In this document: piece after piece, positions 32,884 through 42,734 of the stretch
Layout: the number at the start of each line of letters is the position of its first letter
Position numbering within the stretch: the first letter of the stretch is position 1
Assembly: GCF_014203755.1 (NCBI RefSeq)
Contig: NZ_JACHJS010000001.1
Span: 4,154,001-4,218,000, forward strand
Direction of reading: 5' to 3'
Origin: Saccharothrix violaceirubra
GTDB taxonomy: Bacteria > Actinomycetota > Actinomycetes > Mycobacteriales > Pseudonocardiaceae
Length of the DNA: 64,000 nucleotides
Notes under the pieces: generated by a model
Databases searched by the model: none
Seen by the model: the letters and a program-made list of their open reading frames with translations, nothing else
What the model was told of the DNA's origin: nothing
Made by a program: the position numbers and the translations under genes

Positions 32884-35800
32884 GTGAGCACCGGACTGTC
32901 CGAGGCACTCGTCAACACCCGTCGGTTCTTCACCCGCGCGGAGGTCTCGTCCGACCTGCGGACGCTGCACATCAAGGGCGGACGCGAAGCCGACGCGTTC
33001 TACCGGGACCGGTGGAGCCACGACAAGGTCGTGCGGTCCACGCACGGCGTCAACTGCACCGGGTCGTGCTCGTGGAAGGTCTACGTCAAGGACGGGATCA
33101 TCACGTGGGAGTCCCAGCAGACCGACTACCCGTCGGTCGGCCCGGACCGGCCCGAGTACGAGCCGCGCGGGTGTCCGCGTGGCGCCGCGTTCTCCTGGTA
33201 CACGTACTCGCCGACCCGGGTGCGCTACCCGTACGTGCGCGGCGTGCTGCTGGAGATGTTCCGGGAGGCCAAGGCCCGCACGGGTGATCCGGTCCGAGCG
33301 TGGGCCGAGATCGTCGAAGATCCCGACAAGGCCCGGCGCTACAAGGCCGCGCGGGGCAAGGGCGGGCTGGTCCGCGCCACGTGGGACGAGGCGGCCGAAC
33401 TGGTCGCCGCCGCCCACGTGCACACGATCAGGGCCTACGGCCCGGACCGGGTCGCCGGGTTCTCCCCCATCCCGGCCATGTCGATGGTGTCGCATGCCTC
33501 GGGCGCGCGGTTCGTGTCGCTGCTGGGCGGCACGATGCTGTCGTTCTACGACTGGTACGCCGACCTGCCCGTGGCCTCGCCGCAGATGTTCGGCGACCAG
33601 ACCGACGTGCCCGAGTCCGGCGACTGGTGGGACGCCGGCTACCTGATCATGTGGGGTTCGAACATCCCGGTGACGCGCACGCCGGACGCGCACTGGATGA
33701 CCGAGGCCCGCTACCGGGGCCAGAAGGTCGTCGCGGTGGCGCCGGACTACGCCGACAACGTCAAGTTCGCCGACGAGTGGCTGCCCGCCCGGCCCGGCAC
33801 GGACGGCGCGTTGGCGATGGCCATGGGCCACGTGGTCCTGCGCGAGTTCTTCGTCGACCGGCAGGTCCCCTACTTCACCGACTACGTCAAGCGCTACACC
33901 GACCTGCCGTTCCTGGTGCGGCTCGACGAGCACGGCGACGTTTACCGGCCCGGCAAGTTCCTCACCGCCGAAGACCTCGGGCACGACGAGGAGAACGCGG
34001 CGTTCAAGACCGTCCTGATCGACGCGGAGACCGGGCAGCCGGTCGTTCCCAACGGCTCGCTCGGCCACCGCTACGGCGAGCGGGGCGAGGGCCGGTGGAA
34101 CCTCGACCTCGGCGACGTCGACCCGCTGCTGTCGGCGGACGGTTCCGGGGAACCGGTCACGGTCGCGCTGGCCCGGTTCGACGCGGCCGACGGATCCCAG
34201 GGCGAACTGCGCCGGGGCGTACCGGTCCGCCGCGTGGGCGGACACCTCGTGACCACGGTGTTCGACCTGATGCTCGCCCAGTACGGCGTGCACCGGCCGG
34301 GACTGCCCGGCGAGTGGCCGACCGGCTACGACGACGCGTCCCAGCCCGGCACGCCCGCCTGGCAGGAGCCGATCACCGGTGTGCCGGCCCAGGCCGCGGC
34401 CCGGATCGGCCGGGAGTTCGCGGACAACGCCGAGCGCACCCGCGGCCGGTCGATGATCATCATGGGCGCGGGCACCAACCACTGGTTCCACTCGGACACG
34501 ATCTACCGGGCGTTCCTCGCCCTGACCACGCTCACCGGTTGCCAGGGTGTCAACGGCGGCGGGTGGGCGCACTACGTCGGCCAGGAGAAGTGCCGGCCGA
34601 TCACCGGGTGGGCGCAGCTCGCGTTCGGCCTGGACTGGTCGCGCCCGCCGCGGCAGATGATCCAGACCGCGTTCTGGTACCTGCACACCGACCAGTTCCG
34701 CTACGACCGGTTCGGCGCGGGCGCGCTGGCCGGCGCCGTGACCGGCGGCAAGCTGGCGGGCAGCACGACCGCCGACCTGATCGCCCAGTCCGCGCGACTG
34801 GGCTGGATGCCGTCCTACCCGACGTTCGACCGCAACCCGCTGGACCTCGCCGACGAGGCGACCGAGGCCGGGCTGCCGGTCGCCGACCACGTCGTGGCCG
34901 AGCTGAAGTCCGGCCGGTTGCGGTTCGCCTGCGAGGACCCGGACGACCCGCGCAACTTCCCGCGCGTGCTCAGCGTGTGGCGGGCGAACCTGCTCGGCTC
35001 GTCGGCCAAGGGCAACGAGTACTTCCTGCGCCACCTGCTGGGCACGGACGACTCGTTGCGCGCCGAGGAGACGCCGCCGTCGCTGCGCCCGAAGGACGTG
35101 GTGTGGCACGAGAAAGCGCCGGTCGGCAAGCTGGACCTGCTGCTGTCGCTGGACTTCCGGATGACCGGCACGACGCTGTTCTCCGACGTCGTGCTGCCGG
35201 CCGCCACCTGGTACGAGAAGCACGACCTCAACACCACGGACATGCACCCGTTCGTGCACTCGTTCAACCCGGCCATCGCACCGCCGTGGCAGACCCGCAC
35301 GGACTGGGTGGCGTTCCGGACCATCGCCGAGGCGTTCAGCCGGCTCGCCGCCACCCACCTGGGCGTGCGCACGGACGTCGTGGCCACGCCGTTGCTGCAC
35401 GACACGCCCGACGAGCTGGCCACGCCGCACGGCCGCGTACGGGACTGGAAGCGGGGCGAGTGCGAGCCGATCCCGGGCGTGACCATGCCGCGCCTGACCG
35501 CCGTCGAACGCGACTACGGCGCGATCGCGGCGAAGATGGGCGCGTTGGGACCGCTGGCCGATTCGCTCGGCGCCACCACCAAGGGCATCACGTTCCGCGT
35601 GGAGAAGGAGATCGAGTACCTGGCCAGGAAGAACGGCACGGTGCGCGGCGGCCCCGCCGACGGGCGGCCTTCCCTGGCCCGTGACCTCGACGCGTGCGAG
35701 ACGATCCTGGCGTTGTCCGGCACGACCAACGGACACCTTGCCGTGCAGGGCTTCGAAACGTTGGAGAAGCGCACCGGCACCAAGTTGGCCGACCTCGCCG

Positions 35801-36543
35801 CCGAGCACGAGGGCAAGCGGATCACGTTCGCCGACACCCAGGCCGCGCCCGTGCCCGTGATCACCTCGCCGGAGTGGTCCGGTTCGGAGAGCGGTGGACG
35901 CCGGTACTCGCCGTTCACGATCAACGTCGAACGCCTCAAGCCCTGGCACACCCTCACCGGACGCCAACACTTCTACCTCGACCACGACTGGATGGCCGAA
36001 CTCGGCGAGCGGCTGCCGGTGTTCCGGCCGCCGCTGGACATGACCGCGCTGTTCGACGAGCCGAGGGTCGGCGAGCACGGTCCGCGGGGACTGTCCGTCC
36101 GCTACCTGACGCCGCACTCGAAGTGGTCGATCCACTCGGAGTACCAGGACAACCTGTTCATGCTCAGCCTGTCCCGGGGCGGCCAGACCATCTGGATGTC
36201 CACTGTGGACGCCGAGAAGATCGGCGTGGCGGACAACGACTGGATCGAGGCGGTCAACCGCAACGGCGTGGTCGTGGCCCGTGCGATCGTCTCGCACCGG
36301 ATGCCCGAGGGCACCGTGTACATGCACCACGCGCAGGACCGGCTGATCGACGTGCCGCGCGCCGAGACGTCCGGCAAGCGCGGCGGCATCCACAACTCGC
36401 TGACCCGACTGCTGGTCAAGCCGTCGCACCTGATCGGCGGGTACGCCCAGCTCTCGTTCGCGTTCAACTACCTCGGCCCGACCGGGAACCAGCGCGACGA
36501 GGTCACGGTCATCCGCCGTCGCTCCCAGGAGGTGACCTACTGA
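32884..36543 (+). CDS. narG: Respiratory nitrate reductase alpha subunit NarG
   Basis: This is the catalytic molybdo-bis(MGD) subunit (1219 aa) that reduces nitrate to nitrite on the cytoplasmic face. The FS0 iron-sulfur ligands read H54-x3-C58-x3-C62-x34-C97, with exactly the spacing of Escherichia coli NarG. MLSFYDWYADLP carries the Asp expected to bind Mo. GTG 32884 is used because GAAGGGAG (32868-32875) is well placed. An earlier GTG at 32866 overlaps the narK stop but lacks a ribosome binding site. The stop overlaps the narH ATG (TGATG). Confidence 0.97.
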   Translation: MSTGLSEALVNTRRFFTRAEVSSDLRTLHIKGGREADAFYRDRWSHDKVVRSTHGVNCTGSCSWKVYVKDGIITWESQQTDYPSVGPDRPEYEPRGCPRGAAFSWYTYSPTRVRYPYVRGVLLEMFREAKARTGDPVRAWAEIVEDPDKARRYKAARGKGGLVRATWDEAAELVAAAHVHTIRAYGPDRVAGFSPIPAMSMVSHASGARFVSLLGGTMLSFYDWYADLPVASPQMFGDQTDVPESGDWWDAGYLIMWGSNIPVTRTPDAHWMTEARYRGQKVVAVAPDYADNVKFADEWLPARPGTDGALAMAMGHVVLREFFVDRQVPYFTDYVKRYTDLPFLVRLDEHGDVYRPGKFLTAEDLGHDEENAAFKTVLIDAETGQPVVPNGSLGHRYGERGEGRWNLDLGDVDPLLSADGSGEPVTVALARFDAADGSQGELRRGVPVRRVGGHLVTTVFDLMLAQYGVHRPGLPGEWPTGYDDASQPGTPAWQEPITGVPAQAAARIGREFADNAERTRGRSMIIMGAGTNHWFHSDTIYRAFLALTTLTGCQGVNGGGWAHYVGQEKCRPITGWAQLAFGLDWSRPPRQMIQTAFWYLHTDQFRYDRFGAGALAGAVTGGKLAGSTTADLIAQSARLGWMPSYPTFDRNPLDLADEATEAGLPVADHVVAELKSGRLRFACEDPDDPRNFPRVLSVWRANLLGSSAKGNEYFLRHLLGTDDSLRAEETPPSLRPKDVVWHEKAPVGKLDLLLSLDFRMTGTTLFSDVVLPAATWYEKHDLNTTDMHPFVHSFNPAIAPPWQTRTDWVAFRTIAEAFSRLAATHLGVRTDVVATPLLHDTPDELATPHGRVRDWKRGECEPIPGVTMPRLTAVERDYGAIAAKMGALGPLADSLGATTKGITFRVEKEIEYLARKNGTVRGGPADGRPSLARDLDACETILALSGTTNGHLAVQGFETLEKRTGTKLADLAAEHEGKRITFADTQAAPVPVITSPEWSGSESGGRRYSPFTINVERLKPWHTLTGRQHFYLDHDWMAELGERLPVFRPPLDMTALFDEPRVGEHGPRGLSVRYLTPHSKWSIHSEYQDNLFMLSLSRGGQTIWMSTVDAEKIGVADNDWIEAVNRNGVVVARAIVSHRMPEGTVYMHHAQDRLIDVPRAETSGKRGGIHNSLTRLLVKPSHLIGGYAQLSFAFNYLGPTGNQRDEVTVIRRRSQEVTY
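36198..36210. repeat. Copy of palindrome GTCCACWGTGGAC (W = T)
   Basis: This exact 13-bp palindrome lies inside narG. Other exact copies are at 11701, 41929 and 44409. Confidence 0.8.
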
Positions 36544-38174
36544 TGCGCGTCATGGCGCAGCTCGCCATGGTGATGAACCTCGACAAGTGCATCGGCTGCC
36601 ACACCTGCTCGGTCACGTGCAAGCAGGCGTGGACGAACCGGTCCGGGGTCGAGTACGTGTGGTTCAACAACGTGGAGACCCGGCCCGGCCTGGGCTACCC
36701 CCGCACCTACGAGGACCAGGAGCGGTGGCGCGGCGGGTGGACGCTGGGCAAGCGCGGGAAGTTGACGCTGCGCGGCGGCGGTCGGCTGCGGCGACTGCTG
36801 AGCATCTTCAGCAACCCCAAGCTGCCCGCGTTGGACGACTACTACGAACCGTGGACCTACGACTACGAAAACCTCACGAACGCGCCGTTGCAGGAACACA
36901 CCCCGGTGGCCCGGCCCCGCTCGTTGATCAGCGGCGAGCCCACGAAGATCACGTGGTCGGCGAACTGGGACGACAACCTCGGCGGGCCGCACGGGCAGCG
37001 CGACCCGATGCTCTCCGAACGGGTCCGCCTGGAGTTCGAGCGCACGTTCATGTTCTACCTGCCGCGCATCTGCGAGCACTGCCTGAACCCGTCGTGCGCG
37101 GCGTCGTGCCCGTCCGGCGCGATCTACAAGCGCAGCGAGGACGGCATCGTGCTCGTGGACCAGGACCGGTGCCACGGCTGGCGGATGTGCGTGTCGGGGT
37201 GCCCGTACAAGAAGGTGTACTTCAACCACCGCACGGGCAAGGCCGAGAAGTGCACGTTCTGCTTCCCGCGCGTCGAGGTCGGCATGCCCACGGTGTGCGC
37301 GGAGACGTGCGTGGGACGCCTGCGGTACATCGGCCTGCTGCTGTACGACGCCGACCGCGTGCTCGAAGCCGCGTCGACCCCGGACGAGAAGGACCTGTAC
37401 GAGGCCCAGCGCGGGGTGTTCCTCGACCCCTCGGACCCGGCCGTGGCACGGGAGGCGGAACGCGCGGGCATCCCGACCGACTGGATCGAGGCGGCCCGGC
37501 GGTCCCCGGTGTACGCGTTGATCGAGAAGTACCGCGTGGCCCTGCCACTGCACCCGGAATACCGCACGATGCCGATGGTCTGGTACATCCCGCCGCTGTC
37601 GCCCGTGGTGGACGTCGTCCGCGACACCGGGCACGACGCCGAGGACCACGGCAACCTGTTCGGCGCCATCGAAGCGTTGCGCATCCCCGTGGACTTCCTG
37701 GCCAACCTGTTCACGGCCGGCGACCCGAAGCCCGTCGAGTCGGTGCTGCGCAAGCTGGCCGCGATGCGCTCGTACATGCGGGACATCAACCTCGGCGACG
37801 CGCCGCGCGAGAGCGTGGCGGCATCGGTGGGCATGACCGGTGTCGAGGTCCACGACATGTACCGGTTGCTGGCGTTGGCGAAGTACGACGAGCGCTACGT
37901 CATCCCGGCCGCGCACGCCGAACAGGCACACGGGTTGGAGGAACTCGGGTGCAGCCTGGACTACGAGGGCGGGCCGGGGATGGACGGGCCGTTCGGCGAG
38001 TCGTCGGGCGGCGCGTCGCCGATCGCCGTGGAGAACTTCCACCTGCTGCGCGAACGGCAGACCGGCGACACCGTCGCCGCGCCGGTCGACAAGAGCCGCC
38101 GCGTCAACCTGCTGAACTGGGACGGCAAGGGACGGCCCGAGGGGCTGTTCCCGCCGCGCGAGGGGGAGTCGTGA
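36543..38174 (+). CDS. narH: Nitrate reductase beta subunit NarH
   Basis: This 543-residue iron-sulfur electron-transfer subunit links NarI hemes to NarG. Four cysteine clusters are visible: CIGCHTCSVTC, CEHCLNPSCAASC, CHGWRMCVSGCPYKK (with the Trp characteristic of the [3Fe-4S] cluster) and CTFCFPR followed by CAETC. The ATG at 36543 shares a base with the narG stop. The GTG of narJ overlaps its TGA. Length is normal for the family. Confidence 0.97.
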   Translation: MRVMAQLAMVMNLDKCIGCHTCSVTCKQAWTNRSGVEYVWFNNVETRPGLGYPRTYEDQERWRGGWTLGKRGKLTLRGGGRLRRLLSIFSNPKLPALDDYYEPWTYDYENLTNAPLQEHTPVARPRSLISGEPTKITWSANWDDNLGGPHGQRDPMLSERVRLEFERTFMFYLPRICEHCLNPSCAASCPSGAIYKRSEDGIVLVDQDRCHGWRMCVSGCPYKKVYFNHRTGKAEKCTFCFPRVEVGMPTVCAETCVGRLRYIGLLLYDADRVLEAASTPDEKDLYEAQRGVFLDPSDPAVAREAERAGIPTDWIEAARRSPVYALIEKYRVALPLHPEYRTMPMVWYIPPLSPVVDVVRDTGHDAEDHGNLFGAIEALRIPVDFLANLFTAGDPKPVESVLRKLAAMRSYMRDINLGDAPRESVAASVGMTGVEVHDMYRLLALAKYDERYVIPAAHAEQAHGLEELGCSLDYEGGPGMDGPFGESSGGASPIAVENFHLLRERQTGDTVAAPVDKSRRVNLLNWDGKGRPEGLFPPREGES

Positions 38175-38770
38175 CGGAGACCGCGTGGCAGGTCCAGTCG
38201 CTGTTGCTGGGATATCCCGATGCGCACCTGCTGGGGTTGCGGCCGGTGTTGCGCGAGTCGGTGGCGACCCTGCCCGCACCGCTGGGCACGCCGCTGGAAG
38301 TGTTCCTGAACCACGTGGACGCGACGTCGCCCACGGAACTGGCCGCGTCGTACGTTGCCACGTTCGACCATCGGAAGCGGTTCAGCCCGTACCTGACGTA
38401 CTTCGTGCACGGCGACACACGCAAGCGCGGGATGGCATTGCTGCGGTTCAAGAACACGTATCGCGCCGCCGGACTCGTGCTGGACGAGGGCGAACTGCCC
38501 GACCACGTGTCCGTCGTGCTGGAGTTCGCGGCGATCTCGCCGACCGGCCGGACGCTGCTGGAGGAGCACCGGGCCGGGCTGGAGCTGCTGCGGCTGGGGT
38601 TGCGCGAGGCTTCGTCGCCGTGGGCGCCCGTCTTGGACTCGGTGTCGGCCACGCTGTCGCCGTTGCGCGGCCTGGACCGGGAGACCATCGCGGGCCTGGC
38701 CGCCCAGGGGCCGCCCGAGGAGGAAGTCGGCCTGACCCCGTACCTCATGCCCCGGGAGGGAGCGCGATGA
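38171..38770 (+). CDS. narJ: Nitrate reductase assembly chaperone NarJ
   Basis: This 199-residue chaperone is for molybdenum cofactor insertion and membrane attachment of NarGH. The conserved segment YVATFDHRKRFSPYLTYFVH followed by GDTRKRGMALLRFKNTY is typical, as is PDHVSVVLEFAA. It is a cytoplasmic helical protein, not part of the final enzyme. The GTG overlaps the narH stop, and the stop overlaps the narI ATG (ATGA). Confidence 0.95.
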   Translation: MTETAWQVQSLLLGYPDAHLLGLRPVLRESVATLPAPLGTPLEVFLNHVDATSPTELAASYVATFDHRKRFSPYLTYFVHGDTRKRGMALLRFKNTYRAAGLVLDEGELPDHVSVVLEFAAISPTGRTLLEEHRAGLELLRLGLREASSPWAPVLDSVSATLSPLRGLDRETIAGLAAQGPPEEEVGLTPYLMPREGAR

Positions 38771-39495
38771 GCACGCTCGACGTGATGCTGTGGGTGGTCG
38801 TGCCGTACGTGGCGATCGCGGTGTTCGTCGGCGGTCACGTGTGGCGGTACCGGTACGACAAGTTCGGCTGGACCACCCGCTCGTCGCAGCTCCACGAGAA
38901 GCGGCTGCTGCGGCTGGGCAGCCCGTTGTTCCACTTCGGCATCCTGTTCGTCGCGCTGGGCCACGTGGGCGGCCTGCTCGTGCCCAAGTCGTGGACCGAG
39001 GCGGTCGGGGTGGGCGAGACGGCGTACCACGTCACGGCGGTCGGGCTGGGCGTGATCGCGGGCGTGTGCACGGTCGTGGGCGCGGCGATCCTGATCTACC
39101 GCCGCCGCACGGTCGGCCCGGTGTTCTCCACGACCACCCGCAACGACAAGGTCATGTACGTGCTGCTGGTAGGCACGATCCTGCTGGGCCTGGGCACGAC
39201 GGTGCTGGGCAACCTCACCGACCACCCGCACGACTACCGCGAGTCGGTGTCACCGTGGTTCCGCTCGATCTTCACCCTGAGCCCGGACCCGGAACTCATG
39301 GCCTCGGCGCCGCTGGGTTTCAGGCTGCACGCCCTGGCCGCGTGGACTTTGTTCGCGTTCTGGCCGTTCAGCCGCTTGGTGCACGTGTTCTCGATGCCCT
39401 TGGGCTACCTGACCCGCCCTTACATCGTGTACCGGAGCCGTGACGACCGGCTCGGCTCCCGGCCACCCCGACGGGGGTGGGAGCGGGCCAGGTAG
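38767..39495 (+). CDS. narI: Nitrate reductase gamma subunit NarI (cytochrome b)
   Basis: This 242-residue membrane subunit oxidises menaquinol and passes electrons to NarH through two b-hemes. Five TM segments are visible. Candidate heme His residues lie in LFHFGILFVALGHVGGLL and in the last helices (FRLHALAAWTLFAF, FSRLVHVFSMPLGYL). The gene ends the narKGHJI operon three bases before the end of a convergent lipoprotein gene, so no separate terminator fits between them. Confidence 0.96.
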   Translation: MSTLDVMLWVVVPYVAIAVFVGGHVWRYRYDKFGWTTRSSQLHEKRLLRLGSPLFHFGILFVALGHVGGLLVPKSWTEAVGVGETAYHVTAVGLGVIAGVCTVVGAAILIYRRRTVGPVFSTTTRNDKVMYVLLVGTILLGLGTTVLGNLTDHPHDYRESVSPWFRSIFTLSPDPELMASAPLGFRLHALAAWTLFAFWPFSRLVHVFSMPLGYLTRPYIVYRSRDDRLGSRPPRRGWERAR

Positions 39496-39498
39496 GGC

Positions 39499-40089
39499 TC
39501 AGGCGCGTTCCCCGACCACCTTGAGCCGGTAGACGGCGGCGACGTGGAACTTGCCGGTGGACCCCTCGAAACGCAGTTCGTGCCGCCCCGGCGACAAGGG
39601 CGGCACCCACAGCCACAGGCCGCACGCGGTGACACGACTCTCACCGGCGCGCAGGTCCCACGAGTTGTCCGCCCCGGCCCGGACCACCGTCTTCACCGCA
39701 CCCACCTCGTGCGGCACGACGGGCACGCCGTCAAGGCTCACCTGCCCTTTCGCGTCCGCCATGAACAAGGCGCACTCACCCGACGTGCCGATCCTGTTCA
39801 CCACGGGGCCGACGAGCGGCCGTCCCGCAGGCACCTCGCACGTGCGCTCGACCGCGCCGCCGAACGTCCCCGCGACGAACCACACGTCGTCCGGCTGACC
39901 CTCGCCGCAGAACTCGCCCGTCCGGTCCGCCACCGGGTTGCGTGCCTCCGGTACCGATGCCCAGCCCCACCAGCGCCCTTGGACGTCCGACCACACCCCG
40001 CCCGTCGGTCGTGCCACTCCCGGCTCTGCCTGCGCGCACGCCGCGAGCAGCATCCCCGACACCGCTACGACCACTCCCCACCACCGCAC
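39499..40089 (-). CDS. Secreted lipoprotein of unknown function
   Basis: This 196-residue protein has a signal peptide ending in a lipobox (AVSGMLLAAC). The mature part has several Cys residues (EFCGEG, RTCEVP, GECALF, VTACGLW), which could form disulfides, and a C-terminal beta-rich segment (SPGRHELRFEG) like carbohydrate- or adhesion-type folds. GTG 40089 is supported by GGGGAAGG five bases upstream. It is convergent with narI and divergent from the kinase gene; no functional link is visible. Confidence 0.75.
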   Translation of the reverse strand: MRWWGVVVAVSGMLLAACAQAEPGVARPTGGVWSDVQGRWWGWASVPEARNPVADRTGEFCGEGQPDDVWFVAGTFGGAVERTCEVPAGRPLVGPVVNRIGTSGECALFMADAKGQVSLDGVPVVPHEVGAVKTVVRAGADNSWDLRAGESRVTACGLWLWVPPLSPGRHELRFEGSTGKFHVAAVYRLKVVGERA

Positions 40090-40299
40090 GACAACCTTCC
40101 CCCGTCCACTGACGACCGTCGGCGCACAGGATCTCAGCCACTCCCGTCCGGCTCCGGCGGGTCCACGCCATTCCTTCGGAACGGGTCGTGACCCCACGGT
40201 CACCAGGCGTCATTTCGCATTCCGAAACGGACTCGGGCGTAGCGCGCGGCCCCGTCCCGGCGATGTGGAATGCGGGTTGTCCGGTGTCGAAGGGGTGGC

Positions 40300-41919
40300 A
40301 TGTCCGAGCAGTTCGGGCCGTATCGGATCGAGGCGTTGCTCGGCCGGGGCGGCATGGGCGAGGTCCACCGTGCCTTCGACACCGTCAACGGCCGGTACGT
40401 GGCACTCAAGCGGCTGCCCGTGGCGATGGCGAACGACGAGGACTTCCGCGCCCGCTTCCGCCGCGAGGCCCGGCTGCTGTCCCGGCTGAGCGCGCCGCAC
40501 GTCGTGCCGATCAACGACTTCGGCGAGATCGACGGCCGCATGTACCTCGACATGGCCCTCATCGAGGGCCGTGACCTGGACAAGGTGCTCGCCGAGGGCC
40601 GCCTGTCCGCCGCACGCTCCGTGACCGTCATCTCGCAGCTCGCCGCCGCGCTGGACGCCGCCCACGCGGCCGGACTCGTGCACCGCGACGTCAAGCCGTC
40701 CAACGTGCTGCTGGCCTCGGTCGCCGGCGGCGATTTCGTCCACCTGCTCGACTTCGGCATCGCCCGCAGCACCACGGGCACCACCGGCCTGACCGCGACC
40801 GGTGCCGCGATCGGCACGCTCGACTACATGGCGCCGGAGCGGTTCGTCACCGGCGAGGCGGACGTGCGGTCCGACGTCTACGCCCTGGCCTGCCTGCTCT
40901 ACGAGTGCCTGACCGGCGCCAAGCCGTTCCCGGGCGGCAGCATGCCGTCGCTGATCCACGCCCACCTGAACGTGCCGCCGCCGGCGCCCACGCTCAAGGC
41001 CGCCGACCTGCCGCCCGCGTTCGACCACGTGGTGGCGACCGGCATGGCCAAGGAGCCCGAGGCCCGCTACCAGACGCCCGGTGCGCTGGCCGCCGCCGCG
41101 CGCGAGGCGCTGGAAGCCACCCGCGTCACGACGCCGAGGCCCACGCGCCTGGACACGCCGCCGACCCCCACCAGGGTCGAACCGCCGCAGCCACCGACGC
41201 GGGTCGAGACGCCGCAGCCGCCGACCCGCGTCGAACCCCCGCAACACCCGCCGACGCTGTTCGACGTCGCCCCCCGGCCGAACCCGACCACCGCGCCGCC
41301 GTTCCGGCACCAGCCGCCGCCGTACACCCCGAACACGAGCACCCCGCCGTTCCCGGTCCCGACCATGCCGCCCGCCGACACGGGCGGCTCGCGCAAGCTC
41401 GCCGTCGTCGCCGCTGTCACGGGCGTGGTCGCGGTCGGCCTTGCCGTCGCCCTGGTCGTGAACCTGACCGGCGCCCCCGCCGACACCGCGACCAGCGGCA
41501 CCAAGACGATCACCACCACGACGACGACCTCCGAGACCACCACGGAGACCACGACCACCACGTCGGACGAACCGACGACGACCACCAGCACCACCACGAC
41601 GACGACCACGACCACGACGCCCGCACTCCCCGACCCGGAGGTCAAGGGCACCGTCGACTGGTACTCGTGCTCCGAGGCCGACGTGCCGTCCGAGCCGTCC
41701 GACATCCCCGCCGTGTTCACGGTCACCAACGACTACGAGGGCAACGGCCTGCCGATCCTGGTCTTCTGGATCGACCAGTACGGCGAGTGGCAGCACTGGT
41801 TCGACGTCGAACCCGGCCAGACGATGCGCCAGGAGACCTACATCGGCCACCGCTGGGCGTTGAAGTACGACTCCTGCATCGCCGTGTTCTCGGGTCCGGG
41901 CGAGATCTACGTGAGCTGA
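40300..41919 (+). CDS. PknB-type transmembrane Ser/Thr protein kinase
   Basis: This 539-residue kinase has a Hanks-type catalytic domain at residues about 7-265: the glycine loop GRGGMGEV, Lys37 in VALKRL, HRDVKPSN with Asp130, DFG at 151-153 and an activation loop with several Thr (TTGTTGLTATGAAIGT, then DYMAPERF). A Pro-rich juxtamembrane region follows with repeated TRVExPQPP units. A single TM helix near 378-397 follows, then a run of about 45 residues that is almost all Thr with Ser and Glu, and finally a ~95-residue extracytoplasmic domain with two Cys. ATG 40300 has AAGGGG upstream. The ligand is unknown. Confidence 0.93.
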   Translation: MSEQFGPYRIEALLGRGGMGEVHRAFDTVNGRYVALKRLPVAMANDEDFRARFRREARLLSRLSAPHVVPINDFGEIDGRMYLDMALIEGRDLDKVLAEGRLSAARSVTVISQLAAALDAAHAAGLVHRDVKPSNVLLASVAGGDFVHLLDFGIARSTTGTTGLTATGAAIGTLDYMAPERFVTGEADVRSDVYALACLLYECLTGAKPFPGGSMPSLIHAHLNVPPPAPTLKAADLPPAFDHVVATGMAKEPEARYQTPGALAAAAREALEATRVTTPRPTRLDTPPTPTRVEPPQPPTRVETPQPPTRVEPPQHPPTLFDVAPRPNPTTAPPFRHQPPPYTPNTSTPPFPVPTMPPADTGGSRKLAVVAAVTGVVAVGLAVALVVNLTGAPADTATSGTKTITTTTTTSETTTETTTTTSDEPTTTTSTTTTTTTTTTPALPDPEVKGTVDWYSCSEADVPSEPSDIPAVFTVTNDYEGNGLPILVFWIDQYGEWQHWFDVEPGQTMRQETYIGHRWALKYDSCIAVFSGPGEIYVS

Positions 41920-41928
41920 CCCCCGAAG

Positions 41929-41941
41929 GTCCACTGTGGAC
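41929..41941. repeat. Copy of palindrome GTCCACWGTGGAC (W = T)
   Basis: This exact 13-bp palindrome lies between the kinase stop codon and lutA. It is the only exact copy outside coding sequence. Confidence 0.8.
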
Positions 41942-41981
41942 AGGGTCGCGCGGCGACACGGCGGTGTCTACGTTGGGACGG

Positions 41982-42734
41982 GTGAGAGTCGCGCTCTTCG
42001 TCACCTGTCTGGTCGACGGGCTGTTCCCCGACGTCGGCAAGGCCACCGTCACCCTGCTGGAACGTCTCGGCCACGAGGTCGTCGTGCCGCGCGGACAGAC
42101 CTGTTGCGGCCAGATGCACGTCAACACCGGGTACGCGCGGATGGCGTTGCCGGTCGTGCGCAACCACGTCGAGGCGTTCGCGGACGCCGACGTCGTGGTC
42201 ACGCCGTCGGGTTCGTGCACCGCCGCCGTCCGCCACCAGCACGCCGACGTGGCCCGCGAACACGGCGACCGCGGGCTGGCCGACGCCGCCGCACAGGTCG
42301 GGCAGCGCACGTACGAACTCTCGGAGTTCCTGGTCGACGTCCTGGGCCTGACCGACGTCGGCGCGTACTTCCCGCACCGGGTGACCTACCACCCGACGTG
42401 CCACTCGCTGCGCCTGCTTCGGGTCGGCGACCGACCGGAACAGCTGCTCAGGGCCGTGCGGGGCATCGACCTGGTCGAACTGCCGGCGGCCGACGAGTGC
42501 TGCGGGTTCGGCGGCACGTTCGCGCTCAAGAACCCCGACACCTCGACCGCGATGCTGGCCGACAAGATGGCCGCCGTCGTGGGCACGGGCGCCCGCGTGC
42601 TCACGGCCGGCGACTCGTCGTGCCTCATGCACATCGGCGGCGGGCTGAGCCGGTTGCGCACGGGGGTGCGGCCGTTGCACCTGGCGCAGGTGCTGGCGAG
42701 CACGGCCGACGCGCCGACGGCGGTGACGCGATGA
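41982..42734 (+). CDS. lutA: LutA-type (Fe-S) oxidoreductase of lactate utilisation
   Basis: This 250-residue protein has two CCG-type domains. Its conserved motifs are VALFVTCLVDGLFPDVGKAT, CCGQMHVNTGYA, a Cys in PSGSCTAAV, YHPTCHSLR, ECCGFGGTFALKN and a late CLMHIGG. LutABC oxidises L-lactate to pyruvate. GTG 41982 gives the usual N-terminus; GTG 41964 is an alternative. The stop overlaps the lutB ATG (ATGA). Confidence 0.93.
   Translation: MRVALFVTCLVDGLFPDVGKATVTLLERLGHEVVVPRGQTCCGQMHVNTGYARMALPVVRNHVEAFADADVVVTPSGSCTAAVRHQHADVAREHGDRGLADAAAQVGQRTYELSEFLVDVLGLTDVGAYFPHRVTYHPTCHSLRLLRVGDRPEQLLRAVRGIDLVELPAADECCGFGGTFALKNPDTSTAMLADKMAAVVGTGARVLTAGDSSCLMHIGGGLSRLRTGVRPLHLAQVLASTADAPTAVTR

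Noticed and set aside
32761..36429. 1222-residue open frame opposite narG
   Set aside because: NarG is beyond doubt, and the antisense frame is Arg/His/Val-rich with no family.
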